Part shown: piece by piece, positions 39,100 to 50,974 of the stretch
How the letters are laid out: every line of letters begins with the position of its first letter
Position numbering within the stretch: the first letter of the stretch is position 1
Source of the DNA: Lepidodermella squamata
Taxonomy: Eukaryota > Gastrotricha
NCBI GenBank assembly: GCA_047495785.1
Contig: JBLDXI010000021.1
Coordinates: 1,240,001-1,304,000 of the forward strand
Direction: 5' to 3'
DNA: 64,000 nt
The notes under the pieces: model-generated
Databases searched by the model: none
Told to the model about the DNA's origin: nothing
The model's input: the letters and a program-made list of their open reading frames with translations, nothing else
Program-made: the position numbers and the translations under genes

Positions 39100-39785
39100 C
39101 ACTAGAAAAAATATGGTCCGAAATCAGGGGGTGCTCCATCTGAATTCAGGGGTAGGCCCTAAAATCAGGGGGTTGCAAAGTGATGTTTTTTCAGAGCTAT
39201 GAATTCATACTATACTAATTGAACATCTCCCGAATTAGGCGGTATGATATTAGGGGATGAATGATTGAATCAAAAACTTCAGAATTTTTGTAATATTTCA
39301 TGTGTGCATATGCTAATTAGGCACCGAGTCAGAGTCGTATTCATGAACGAAGGTCCACTCGCTGAAAAATTGGCATAGATTCACACGCGACAATCACTTA
39401 GATTCATGCAAGGAACTTGGTAATAGTGTTGGTTGGTAGTATCACTGGTTGCCGGGTAGTCCTGGGTGGAGAATCTCTGACCCATGTCCCCGGTTACCTT
39501 ATAGGGTCTCGGAGCCATCAGTTACCTTGATGTATACTTGAATTTTGAAAAATAAATATCATTTTAAAATTGAATATTGACAGATTTTTTTCAAAAATTG
39601 CATTAATTAATTGCCAAGGTCCGAATTTATGCCTATGAGAATAATTAATTTTGAACCCCTAAATTCGGACCTTACATAGTTAACCCCCCGAATTAGCAGG
39701 CCCCAGGGGTATGAATTCGGATGATAGAATTGCTTGTAAAGATCAATTATGCATCCCCCGAATTCGGACCATTTTTTTTCTTGTG
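39100..39785. mobile_element. TA-flanked MITE-type DNA transposon
   Basis: The left end CACTAGAAAAAATATGGTCC continues CGAAATCAGGGGG. It matches the reverse complement of the right end, CACAAGAAAAAAAATGGTCC then CGAATTCGGGGG. TA flanks both sides (39098-39099 and 39786-39787). The GGTCCGAATT and AATTCGGGGG motifs recur several times inside in both orientations, giving sub-terminal repeats. No transposase ORF is present. A SINE-like segment at about 39400-39570 appears nested in it. Confidence 0.75.
39400..39575 (+). mobile_element. SINE-like insert sharing the 3' end of the 12.4-kb SINE
   Basis: The 3' end TTTTGAAAAATAAATATCAT closely resembles TTTGAAAAATAAATTATTAT at about 12660-12685. The body (GGTTGCCGGGTAGTCCTGGG region) has only a weak A-box-like start and no clear B box. 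It may be a second SINE subfamily or the tail of a partner LINE. Confidence 0.4.
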
Positions 39786-40403
39786 TATCTTGAGCCATCA
39801 ACAATAATGCACTTACTGATTTTGATTTTTTACAGTAGCTTGTCAGATTTTGTCACATACACACCTGAAAATACCACAACATTTTAGATAAATTTACATA
39901 AGATTTTGCTTTTTTTGGATCGTTTTGAAATCATATTGCGACAGCTTGCATTGAGTATGATGATGTATCATCTCATCCCAGCCAACACCTATTGAGGGAT
40001 GCAAAAAAATTGACGAGGGAAGCAAACTTATAACGGCCATTCATCTGACTTACGGATTCCATTGATAGTCAATTCTGCATAGCATTCAACAAATATATAA
40101 CAATCTAGATATTTTACACAAAAAATGTGTCGCGCATAGCGGCACTCGTCTTTCGTTACTACGTGATACCTTTCGTGACAATTCAAACAGGTTATGAGCA
40201 GCGGCGGAGTAAAGCACGTATGTTTTTTTGCGATTGCTTGCCCATTTTTTAATTAATACAATATTTGCAGTGGAACTTTGACGAAATAGTGCGCAGAAAC
40301 ATCGCATCGTATTGGCCACGCCGAAATCAATTATTCGGAATTATAGGAGGTTGCTAAGAGTTGATTACTCCCTACACTTTTTTCACAATTTTTTTATCGT
40401 TAG

Positions 40404-41691
40404 CGCCTAAAACTACCGACTTCTCTCGTGACTTCTTGTATCCTGGCGACAAGCTAGTACACCTATCCGACTACAGAATGAAGGGATTTCCTGAGAATAA
40501 CTTTCGGTACCCGCGCGTTCCTTACGCAATGCGCGATAATTTCTTAGGTAAATTAGCATATAGAGGCAATGCTCTATTTCATTACCAAAACCCTGTTAAC
40601 ATGTATTCTTTATTGACCATTCCTCCAACTCGTTATGATGTAGACTACAAGCTGAAGCAACAGAATAATCGCTCTGATGGCTATCAGAACGAAGAAAGGC
40701 CAGATATGTGGGAGGCCGCTCCGTTCGATTTACAACAAGACGAAATCAATCAGTGGAAGGCTCTTCAAAAACGAAACGAAGCCGAGGAGCAGCTTAGAAA
40801 AAATATGGAACGACAAAAGATCCTTCGTTTACTTCAAGAAGAAGTCGAAGCTGAGCGTGTAAGTTTATTTACAAATTGATATAATATGATTTTTGCGATT
40901 TCTTTCTCAGGAGAAATATTGGCAGGCGAAGGAGCGTTTATCAGTTTTAGGGAATAGTAAACCTAGCCAATTTCCTCAGTTAGTTAGAGCTTCCTCGCCA
41001 GCTATGCGCCAACAATTTAACCCTCCGTCATTTTCGAAATCCGAACCAGCTCTATACAGCTCTCCTCCTCCTCCACCGCCATCCATGTTTCCGCCTATTA
41101 GGCAATCTGTTCAGTTCCACAACGACATGTCCCAGCAATCTTACAATTATCAAAATCAGCAGCAGCAGTATGAACCGCAGAATAGATGGGTTCCAGAGTA
41201 CAACGAAGTTCCGAACTACGATTATCAAGATGGCGGATCTCCAACGCCGTCTCAAAGCAAAGAAGAACAGACTCAAACTGAGCAGCCTTTAATACCAGCA
41301 ACGTAAGTAATTTTCCACCAACTCCGCTTCAAATTTACGTTATTTTTGTTAATTTCGCGCTAATTATTAGAAATAAACATACTATTCGTACTACAACTTA
41401 CAACTATGACAGTATAATGCCGATGGATCACAAGAAGCGTTACCTGGAGGAGTTGCGGCAAGCAGCGGAGGCGAGGCGGGAAAGGTGGCGACGAGAGCGA
41501 GAAGAAGCTCGGCAACCTTTCACCGACACTGTAACGATGATGGGGCGAGACAGGCCGGTAAGTTATTGGCTTGCCATTGAGTTTGCGGCCGATTTAATTT
41601 TTTTCCATAGCGCGTTGTGCCGCTTAACCCCGCGTTTCACACCCGAGCTACTGATGTCACTAGGCCTGGAATGTTTTTACAATTTTATTAG
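40404..41691 (+). CDS. unrecognised coiled-coil, proline-rich protein (5' end uncertain)
   Basis: Exons 40404-40858, 40911-41302, 41371-41557 and 41611-41691 share one frame (about 370 residues). The first exon begins at a TTAG acceptor, and its first Met codon is at 40478, so either an upstream exon is missing or that Met is the start. Features in order: a Tyr/Pro/Asn-rich start (RYPRVPYAMRDNF), a charged coiled-coil (about DEINQWKALQKRNEAEEQLR), a polyproline run (SSPPPPPPSMFPP), Gln/Tyr-rich low complexity, a second basic coiled-coil (EARRERWRREREEARQ), and a short end (VVPLNPAFHTRAT). There is no signal peptide or TM segment. The arrangement resembles cytoskeletal or ciliary adaptor proteins such as the CSPP1 type, but I cannot assign a family. 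Confidence 0.65.
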
Positions 41692-42051
41692 ACTTTTAAT
41701 ACTAGCGCTAAATAATTTTCCGGTGAATTTCGTTATTTTCCCGCACGTTTCTCTTAAACGTTGTGTTTTTACCTGATCTATCGAAATTGTAATAACTTTC
41801 CGCAAACCTGTGATTCCAATTTTTTCGACGTAATTTTGTATAAAAATAATGTAATGCCAAATGACATTATTTCGCGCACATTTATTTCTTGTTAAATGTT
41901 GATGCTGAATAAAACATATGGTGATGACAGTTTATATATCTATGTTTTAAAAGTCGGGGGATATGTAAGTATTTTGGTTTTAAGCAGCTGTTTAAATAGT
42001 TTGAACCTGAGCAGAAAGTCACGAGCTAGCTAAACAATTTGATGGCTTTCC

Positions 42052-43464
42052 ATGATTTTCGTGAGCATTGTTTTTGTCGCGTTTCTATCTTTAGCTAATG
42101 GCGAACCAGGGGCTCAATTTATGCCGGAAGAGGAAGCGTTGAAGCTGTATCTAGTTGATCGTTGCAGTTTGATTTCATCAAGCCGTCCTGTTATCAAGTT
42201 TCAAGAGCCATTGGTCATCACGGCCTCGATGATTCCGTACAGTTTTAGGAATCTAGACGATTCAAAGTTACAGTTAGACATTCGATTCAATGTCGACAAT
42301 TTTGAAGACATTTCTTGTTCAGATTTTCCTTACTGAGCGAATTCGATTTTGAGTGGCATCATCCATGCATTTATTGGGGTGAGAATTTATTAGGAAGGAC
42401 GAAGACCTATTTGAATGAAAATTTTAGGCGAGTCATCCGAGACGCGGAAATGGAGGAATATTTCGCGAATTCAAGATTCCGCCAGCAAATATTGGCTTCC
42501 GACTATAATGCACATTAACAGCTACAACGATTCTGATTTGTTTAAAGAGTAAAACAGAGCCTTCAACCTTACGGCAAATGATCTCTTTTTCCAGTATAGC
42601 ACCATCATCGCCGATATATTTCTATTCCAACGGGGATGTAGTTTGGCAAATCGTGACTATTATGACGTCAACTTGCACATTCAGGTAATTGTTTTGCCTC
42701 TTGTTTAGATTTATTCTAACAGCTTCCCTTAATTTAGGGTGGAGAAATGGCCGTTCGATCGTCAAATATGTTCGGTTAACTTGGAATTATTCGATGAAAC
42801 AGAAATAATGCAACTAAAATTGTCAAACACTGGAATTTACATGGCCAATAACTCGGAAAATTTTCTCGCTGACTCGTCTCCTTGGTCACTGGTCTCTTTC
42901 GACGCCAGTTCAATTGGAGTCACTTACAGCGCCTGGGAGGGCGTGGTATTTGATCGAATCGTCTTTAAATTTGTGTTCGATCGAAGGCATAATCAATACA
43001 TCATCAATTTAATGCTCCCTTGCACATGTTTAACGGTATGCCAGCTGGTTTCAGGCATGATACCGCCCAATGTTCCTGACAGATCGTCGTTTACAATCAC
43101 AGGTAATATGCCTTATATTCGGTTTTTAATAATAAAAAATGAACCTATTCCTTTTTCAGTTTTGATCGCTTTAGTTGTCATGTTGTCCCAAATAACGAAT
43201 ACAATACCGAAATCGGATGAAATTCCTTACATCACAATATTTCTCTTCGTTCAAATCGTTATCGGTGGCATTTTTTCAGTTTACGCTGTCATGGCCTGTG
43301 CGATAGCAAGCCATCCCTATTTTCAAAGACGGATGCGTTTGTGTTGCTTTCGCCGAATTTTCATGACGTACATACGCTTAGTTGATATATTTTTTTACTT
43401 GATCGCCATCGGTTTGTCTTGCTTTGTAAACTGTTGGTTACTCTACAAAATGACTGAGGTGTAA
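42052..43464 (+). CDS. Cys-loop ligand-gated ion channel subunit 1 (nicotinic-like)
   Basis: Six exons (42052-42272, 42323-42378, 42428-42548, 42595-42684, 42738-43102, 43160-43464) give 385 residues. A signal peptide (MIFVSIVFVAFLSLANG) precedes the ligand-binding domain. WHHPCIYWG and KYWLPTIMHINSY are the expected landmarks. The Cys loop is CTFRVEKWPFDRQIC, with exactly 13 residues between the cysteines and the WPFD core. Loop C lacks the vicinal Cys pair of nicotinic alpha subunits. M1 starts IINLMLPC; M2 is FTITVLIALVVMLSQITNTIP; M3 and M4 follow. The cytoplasmic M3-M4 loop is only about 25 residues, where animal receptors usually have 70 or more. The ligand is unknown. The next gene is a tandem paralogue of identical predicted length. 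Confidence 0.9.
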
Positions 43465-43577
43465 AACGCGGTGGCGCGAGTTTGATTAATCAGCAGCTGA
43501 ATAAATAACAAAAATTGGCGAAGCCGAGGTTATTTAAAAAATTACATTGCTACATCCATAATTTTACTCCTAAAACC

Positions 43578-45586
43578 ATGTGCACTTGGGTTATTGCATC
43601 GATCTCGCTGATATTTTTGTTCTCTTGTTGTGAAACTGGACCAACGACAAAATTTATTCCTGAGGAGGATGCTGTCAAGAGCTATGTAATTGAAAAATGC
43701 GCCCTCAAAACAAACTCTCGCCCCGTGTTGGAATTCAGTGACACTTTGTGGGTAAACTTGACTATGATTCCATACTCTTTCCGAGAACTCGTCGACAAAG
43801 ACCAGAAGTGAGTAATGATATTTCGGCCCAGATATGACAGAGAAATTTCTTAGGTTTTCTCTTCTGGCTGAACTCGACGTGGAGTGGCGCCATCCGTGCA
43901 TTTCATGGGGAAATGATCCGCAAACTAAGCAATGGGCGAATGTAACCCGTTTACATGACTACATGCACTTCTTTTGGCACCCAACTTTGCTTCACAATAA
44001 CGCCGATGTCGACGCTAACTTTATTGAGAGGTCATCTTTATCATCGATTTCCGTTGTTTCTCTTCAATTTTTATCACATTGGGATACAGCCAAGCTGACA
44101 ATACTCCGGTTTATTTCTATCAGGATGGAAAGACTACCTGGCAGATTATTTCTGTCTTCACATCTTTTTGCGATTTGAAGTAATTTTCATCGATTGACCA
44201 TCTGATTTTATGATCTCGTTCCGATGATTAGCCTTAAGAAATTTCCATTCGATTATCAGGTCAGTATACAATTTGATCGAATTTTTCGCCTATTATCTAA
44301 TCCACCCAGGAATGTCCTATTTTTGTCGAGTCTTTCCTGGAACGCCAGATGATATCAGTTCAGCTCGATGGAGCTGGGATCAGCCTTGAGGGCAATTCGA
44401 TAGAATTCACAAACCCAACAGAGATATGGTCTCTCGTCGAGGTAAAAGGTCAGGTTGACGTAGTGACATACTCAACTTACGCGAATGACTACGACCGCGC
44501 ATCTTTCACGTATATATTCAAGAGAAAATGCGACCTCTACGTCGTCAACCTGTTCTTACCCTGCCTTTGCCTCGCCATTCTTCAGTTCAGCTCAGTTTTC
44601 ATGCCACCGCATGTTCCAGATCGACCAACCTACAGTATGACAGGTAAGTAAACTACCGTAAAATGGGGTTACTTTTGCCAATGGGGTGACATTGGCATAT
44701 ATGGTTTTGCGATCGACTTTCAACTTTCAATCAATGAAATCTTTGCAAATTGACAAATTAACCCCTTCAACATGGATGGCGGAAAGCCAGTAGTGGAAAG
44801 GTTTAGGTAGCCAAAGACACCCAAACACATGCTGATGGGATGACTTCGGACTCGAGGGGGGGGGGGGGACCACTCAAATATCGAAACCTGAAGACCCCAT
44901 GAATGTGCTACCGTTGGATAGCCTGTAAGCTGAGTGGTTCGAAAATGACATGCGATATCGATTTTGATCGCATAGATTCTTTTGGTTAGTCACCCAAATT
45001 CTACCGGAAATCAAAATTATTCGAAACTATCCCCCTAACTTTACCTGTCATTTTCCACTCGATAATGAGTCGGATTGTACACAGCTAGACCTGGCTTTCC
45101 TTGGGCTATCCAGCGGTACCCTACTCATGAGGTCTACCATGAGAGTGGCCAGTCACTCCTTTTTGATATGTCAAGTCAACCCATTTTATGGTACTTGCTG
45201 CATCCACCTTAATAAAAAATTGTCCAATATTAGTTGTCCTGGCCTTCGCTATTATGCAAACAGGTGAGACATTGCTTTTTTCTGTGCAATTTTCAGGTAA
45301 AAACTTTGCAATTTTAGTGGTTGGAGATTCGATTCCGAAATCGAGTGAAATACCGTACATTACCATCTTGATGGCGATTCAAATTGTGCTCGGAATGGTA
45401 TCAACAGTTTATACGGTTATAGCCTGTGCCCTTGCTCGGGAGCGAAAATTTTCCCAGCGATACCGCATCGGCTACTCGAATATTAAGCTGGAATACATCC
45501 GCATCATTGACACTGTATTTTTCACCATCATCCTGCTGATCACTCTGATCACGGATGGCGTGATAGTTTACCTGATGACAAATTGA
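43578..45586 (+). CDS. Cys-loop ligand-gated ion channel subunit 2, tandem paralogue
   Basis: Seven exons (43578-43807, 43854-44030, 44090-44179, 44232-44259, 44310-44643, 45234-45263, 45318-45586) give 385 residues, the same as its neighbour. The Met at 43578 is chosen because a signal peptide follows it (WVIASISLIFLFSC). The Cys loop CDLNLKKFPFDYQEC again spans 13 residues. There is no vicinal Cys pair in loop C. M2 is encoded across three exons, including a 30-nt microexon (45234-45263); the joined M2 (TVVLAFAIMQTVVGDSIP) is collinear with subunit 1. The M3-M4 loop is about 20 residues. The intron before the microexon (44644-45233) is long only because it holds a MITE. The pair probably arose by tandem duplication and may co-assemble; that is inference. 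Confidence 0.88.
44656..45191. mobile_element. TA-flanked MITE in the M2 intron of channel subunit 2
   Basis: The left end CCGTAAAATGGGGTTAC mirrors the right end GTCAACCCATTTTATGG with two or three mismatches, and TA flanks both ends (44654-44655, 45192-45193). It contains a run of 13 G at 44856-44868 and no ORF. It makes up about 90 percent of an intron that would otherwise be about 50 bp, the size of its neighbours. Confidence 0.78.
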
Positions 45587-46523
45587 AATAAAAAAACTCG
45601 TTTTTTTCGCGATTTCATCTTGCTTCATTTCGTCAAACGACAACGACAACCAAAAGAAAAACTACAAATAGAGCGCCACTTCGACGTAAAACAAAGACCG
45701 TGCGGGTTGTTGCCTGTTGAAATTACAACTACAGAAGAAGAAAAAAAGGATCGTTCTCAATCAAACACGTCAATCAAATTACAGAAGCTGTTGTCTCGCA
45801 ACGTCGTTTTAGAGAAGAGAATGACTCGTGTAAGTGTATCAAATACGGCGGCGATTGAGTGGTAGGTATAGGTACTGTTAAAAAGGCCCAGGTGTTGTTA
45901 CACGAAGATGTAAAAAACTAGGGTAATACTTTTCGAAACGTGTTTCACAGCTCACATCAGCTCTTTTAAGTATAACAAATTTTCTGCCGACTTTTCAAAT
46001 CATCATTTCTCAGCAAAAAATATGGACTGGTGATTTTTGGAAAACAAGACCATGTGCGTGTGTGTATTGCCAAAAGAAGCGCGACGACGCAGTCGGAGGA
46101 GACAGTCAACAATAAGAGAAGCGGAGCACCAAAAGCGTCGTGATTTACATTATAATAAGGAAAACTGGATCCGAAAAAAGGCCGAATAAGCAGTTCGAAA
46201 AAACACCTGGTATCGTTATTCTTATTTTTACATAAAAAAGGCGGCGACGCTCTTATTTGTTAACAAAAGATGAAAGCTGCCCTGTAAAAACTCATCGCAG
46301 TTACATAGCACAACGCAGCGTCATAGAACCAAAGCTGACAATACCCATTATTTAGTTATTACATGCGATTAACTTAAAAGAAATAAAAAAATTAGGACGA
46401 AATAAGACGAGCATAGCTTATACGGAGATTGTAACCGAAAAAAATACAATTTCCGTCATAATTTTTATCAGTAAAACAAAAAAGTTGGAATTTCGGGTAT
46501 AAAAAAGTCGATATTAGCCGTTG
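45587..46523. other. convergent intergenic region
   Basis: About 940 bp between the 3' ends of channel subunit 2 and AGAP. A 71-codon open stretch ending at a GTAAGT donor (45620-45834) is the only candidate exon; it has no partner exon that I can find. Otherwise nothing supported. Confidence 0.45.
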
Positions 46524-49500
46524 CTATCGGGTCAGGTTGGCCTGTTGAAGGAGGGCGGCAACAGCTGGCGATCGGGCGTAATCAGCCGGGGTGCGGTTGT
46601 CCTGATCGCGGGCCGTTGTATCGGCCTGGTGAAGCAACAGAAGTTGGACGAAAGCGAGCGAGTCGAGTTGAACAGCTACATGCAGGGCTGTCCGCCGGTC
46701 GGCTACGCTGTACGGCCGCGAGATTTCGGCGCCGGTGTTCGCGTTGTCCGGCGATGACAGCGAGTAAATGGCGGCGAGCAGGCGCCAGATATTTTCCGCT
46801 GCCACGGCGTCGATTAGCTGCTGGTGGACGGGGGCGGCGTTTTCGCCATGCGAGGTCGCTGCCAAATTTGCGGCGAAGTGGTGATGCTCGTATTTGGCTC
46901 TCACGAACCACTCACGCTCGTCACGTGTCGAATGTCGATTGGGCTTAGCACCTGGAAGGAAGAAAAATTCATCAAAAAATGGCAAAAATTTGCAAGCAGA
47001 TTCTTATACGAAATTGGACAAAAAACTAGTTTCAATGCTCAAGTTTCATTTTCCGGTGTTTTCATATCGAGATTTGAAATCACGTTGGCTGTGGAAGGGA
47101 ATCTTTCAACTGTTTACATAGAATCGATTCCCCTATAGCTATCGTGTTCACTAATTGTAAAAACATGTTTTCGTTCAACTTCACGGCAATTTTTGGCTTC
47201 CCAGACAGATTAATTAAGGTTGTTGTTTTCTCGCTATGCTTATATCCTGTAAGGAGTGTTTTGTAGTTTAGTTCAAGAGCACTGAGAATTGAAACAAACT
47301 GACAAAAATTCGAACCAATCCAAGCTTCGTAAAAAATTGAGGCGTCTATGAAAAATCATATTTTTGGCAAATTGGCGAATTGCCGGGCTGAAATTTTTGG
47401 TTAACGGATGAATTAGCCATTAGATTAGCCACAAAGAAATAAGTTTTCCCTATTTTTTACAAGTAATTAATAATAACAGAAACTGACGATGAGGAGTTGA
47501 ATCATACTGGATTCGGTTTGGAAGACATTTTTGCGAATTTGTTACTCAAAATGTATTAGGAATCCGATAAAATTTTACGCTCCACTACAAGGAAGACTCG
47601 ATATACCAAGACACGAGTATTCTCTTTTTTTCGTTTTTTCTGAAGGTCGAGTGCGCACTCTTTTTCTCGATTACGGTCAACAGGTTTCAGAATCGTTCAA
47701 ATTTTAGAAAAAAAATCCCGCCAAATGCAAAATTGCATGCTCCAACTTCCGTTTTTTTCAGTTTCAGTTCAGGTAAATTATCGTCAGTTTTTGGAATTTT
47801 TTCTTTGATATTTTTATTTTTATTTATTTTTTGGGCAACCCAGCGCAATAATTTAGTCTGGTTTCAAATTATACCTGGCTTTAATACTGCTTCTAACACA
47901 CTGTTCGCCATTTGATTTCCGATAGCGCACATTACAGCAACCAGTTCCGGCGGCCAGTCGTCGAGGTCGAGTGACTTCACACGCGAGACATGGACTCCGA
48001 GCTGACGATGCACCCCAGAGCAGTCGATACACACCACAACACCGGCGTTGTAGACCGCCCAGGCCGGTTCAGGGGCCGAACAGTCGGCGCAATTCGAGTT
48101 GCCGGGAACGCTGCGAATCGACCGGGCAGCGGCCGCATTGGCAGCCGCGGGTTGGCCACCCGGCCGGCCGGAGTCATTCGCCTGGAGGCAATTGACAATT
48201 TGCCGCTGAATCGCCGCAACCCACTCGTCACGTTCTTCCATGGTATTACAATCAAACACCCACTGTTTACCGTCGAGAGACACCAGCGAAAACTCAGTGT
48301 TTATGATATTCGCCCCACCGTCGCCATCGGCGTCAGTTTTCGCGCGCGATCTCCGCCCGCCCCGTTTCACCGGCTTGGAGGCGTCTTTCGACTGATCAAC
48401 AGGTGGTTTCTGCGGCAACTGCCCCGACATCTGCGAGTTCTGCAGCGGATTCGTCGAGTTCACCTGCGTTTGCTGCTGCGAGGTCGACAACTGGCTCGAG
48501 GTATCATCACCTGTCGATGACCCGGCCGGCAAACCGCCAGGCACCTTCACCGTACTATGCCGAAGAGTGATAACCTGAACAACACACAATTTGTAAGGCG
48601 AGCTTATTCACTTGATACGGGTATTACGTACCTTGCCATGCTCCCCGTCGAGATAGTCGTGCATGTTCGGATGGTAGATGATACGGCCGTCCGGTAGCAG
48701 GACGACGTACTTCTTCTTCCAGGTCTCGCGGCTGAGCGCGCTGCCGCTCTTGCCGCAGCGCTTATGCAGGACACCTTCCTTGGCCGGCACGACTCGACCG
48801 CCGCCTTTCGCGGCGCCGGCGCCACCGGCAGAACCCGTCACCGAGACGTCGCCGGCCTGCGCGTCCTTCTCGTCCTTGTTCGACCTCGAGAAGATGTTAG
48901 ACCGCCGCTTTGTTTTACGCTGCTGGTTCGGCGTATCGCCAGGTGGCTCGGCCGACTTTGCTTTGTCCTGAAATTGAGAGGGTAATGGCGTGATATAACG
49001 CGGCAATTGAGATCATACTAACCGGTGGAGAGCCTGAGCCGTCCTGGTTGTCCTTAACTGTTGATGTTGTCAGCTCTGACCTGTCGCCAATTTGTGTGCC
49101 GTCATTCTCCTGGCAATATAACAATAGAAATAATTTACTCAACATTTCTCACACAAGTGCGATAAACCAATTAATTTTGCATGCGAATCAATATCAATAG
49201 CTTGAATGAGAAAGAAAAACCCAGAAAAGTTATCTTCTGAAGTCAAGTGCAGTTGGTTTCTTTGATTAGCATAATATACATTATTGATCATAGCCCAAGG
49301 GGTAAATACCCGTTTGATCAATTTTCGTGCACTGAGAGAGAGATTTAACTACTTTCTCGTTGATTTGAAATTTTTCTCATCACTTTTTCAAGTCTTTACC
49401 GTGAAGCTGTTGGATTTGTGTAGATGCGATACGAGTTGGTGCATTAGCGACACCATGCCGGGTGCATTAGACGAGCCCTGCGATCCCGAGTCGCCGCCAG

Positions 49501-50974
49501 GACGCATGGAGCCCAGTGATTTACGACCGCCACTGCCGGCGGGAGTTTGCTGCGGCGGCATCTGCCTGCCGTTCTCTGCGTTATTGTAAGCCGCCCCGTT
49601 AGTACCATGCAGCGCAGAAGCTGAGGCTTGACGGTTTACCTAGCAATAAAAGCAGTTGTGTAGAAGTTGTAAATTAAACTAATCTCTCTATAATTACGTC
49701 GTAGTGTAATTCACTGGACGACATCTGCTGCGCGTGTCGGCTGATTATAGTCGGCACGGCGCCGGGCGGCATCGCTTTCTGGACGTTGGTCGACGACGGT
49801 GCTCCGCTCATTCCGGGCGGCGCGGGTGGTCGCGAGATGTGGTACGCGGAATTCGGCGGCAGCGTGGCTGACAACGAGGCCGTGCTATTGTTTCCAGCTT
49901 GTACTGGAGTAACAAAAATATTTACTCACAAAATGCGTGTCGAGTAAAATATTCAAACGCCTATTTACCACTTCGCTGCACTTCCACGGGATTATAGCGC
50001 TGCTGAACATATGCCACGGCCGTGCTGCCGTCCGCCGTTTTGTAGGGATGCTGCGCTTGCGGCGGAATCTGCTCCGGCGACTTTGCTGTAACTCGCGGTG
50101 CCGGAATGGGTTTTGCCGAAACAACGGGCGGAATCGAATTTTGCTGCACCAGCTGTTGCGTGAGGGCAGCGCTCACTTGCTGCGGATTATTGCCACCATG
50201 TAATAAACCGTGATTAGCGAGAAACTGGATAATCCGTTGACAAGCTATAGCGAAACCGAAGTGAATGTCAATAAAACTTTAATTTTGAAAAGCGTTACTT
50301 TCTAAAAAGACGCGATCCACATTGAGCCCGTAGACGGCACATGTTTCCAAAAATACATTAGTGTGTAAATCACTTGCAAGGCGACGAGCCCTTTTTTCAT
50401 CTATCACTCGAGGGCTTGTTTCAGTTATGCCGTCTTGAGTTCCAACAAGTACGGTCGGAAGTCCGGATATGTTGCGAAAATGTGACATTCGGGAATAAGC
50501 GGTCCAAACGAAGTCGAAAGTTGCTTCATTGTCGAGCGCAAATACAAAAATAACGGCGTCAGCCCAGTGAGTGAACTGCGCATCGGGCAAGCTTCCCTCG
50601 TCGCGAATTAATAACAGATAACAATGCCCATCAACTGTTACTTCCTTTTTGAATCGGCCTCCCTCGGGCGAGTCATCTTGCGAATAGGTGCCAGTGAGAT
50701 ATCTGTGTACCAGAGAAGATTTACCACTTCCCATTGCGCCAACAATTCCCAGCCTCAGCTCTTTCACTCCTCGACTTAACGTCCATTCTTGGCTGTTGAC
50801 GAATGAGTCTTCTATCGCGGCAACATGCTGGCGCATTTGGTCGACAAAATGACCCATTTCGGGGGGCAGCGCGTCTAGTATGTCGTAAACAGCGTAAATT
50901 CGTGGATGTACATTCTCAAAGCGATTAATTTCTTCTCTTATCGCTTGGAGAATATTAGTTCCCTTAAAGCTCAT
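46524..50974 (-). CDS. AGAP1: AGAP (centaurin-gamma) Arf GTPase-activating protein
   Basis: Eight exons (50974-50299, 50244-49969, 49903-49698, 49639-49400, 49109-49023, 48967-48632, 48574-47875, 46951-46524) sum to exactly 983 codons. Order: a GTPase-like domain (about 70-235; P-loop [18 protein letters not shown], then [20 protein letters not shown] and VLVGTQD), a long Ser/Gln/Pro-rich linker, and a PH domain split by a low-complexity insert ([16 protein letters not shown] before it, [19 protein letters not shown] after it). The ArfGAP zinc finger (CADC, 16 residues, CIDC) carries the arginine finger in [25 protein letters not shown] and ankyrin repeats ([20 protein letters not shown]) end the protein. 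AGAPs stimulate GTP hydrolysis on Arf1-type GTPases in endosomal traffic. The gene is divergent from PBX. Confidence 0.93.

Larger units (their letters stand above)
37394..40403. other. intergenic region with a TIR element and a SINE-like insert
   Basis: About 3 kb between FAIM (minus) and the coiled-coil gene (plus). I find no gene. A 686-bp TA-flanked inverted-repeat element sits at 39100-39785, and a SINE-like 3' end lies inside it. Confidence 0.55.

Noticed and set aside
44856-44868. Run of 13 G as a possible G-quadruplex
   Set aside because: A single homopolymer inside a MITE; no evidence for a function.
45620-45834. Open stretch ending at a good GTAAGT donor
   Set aside because: No acceptor-linked second exon on the plus strand before AGAP; basic, low-complexity peptide.
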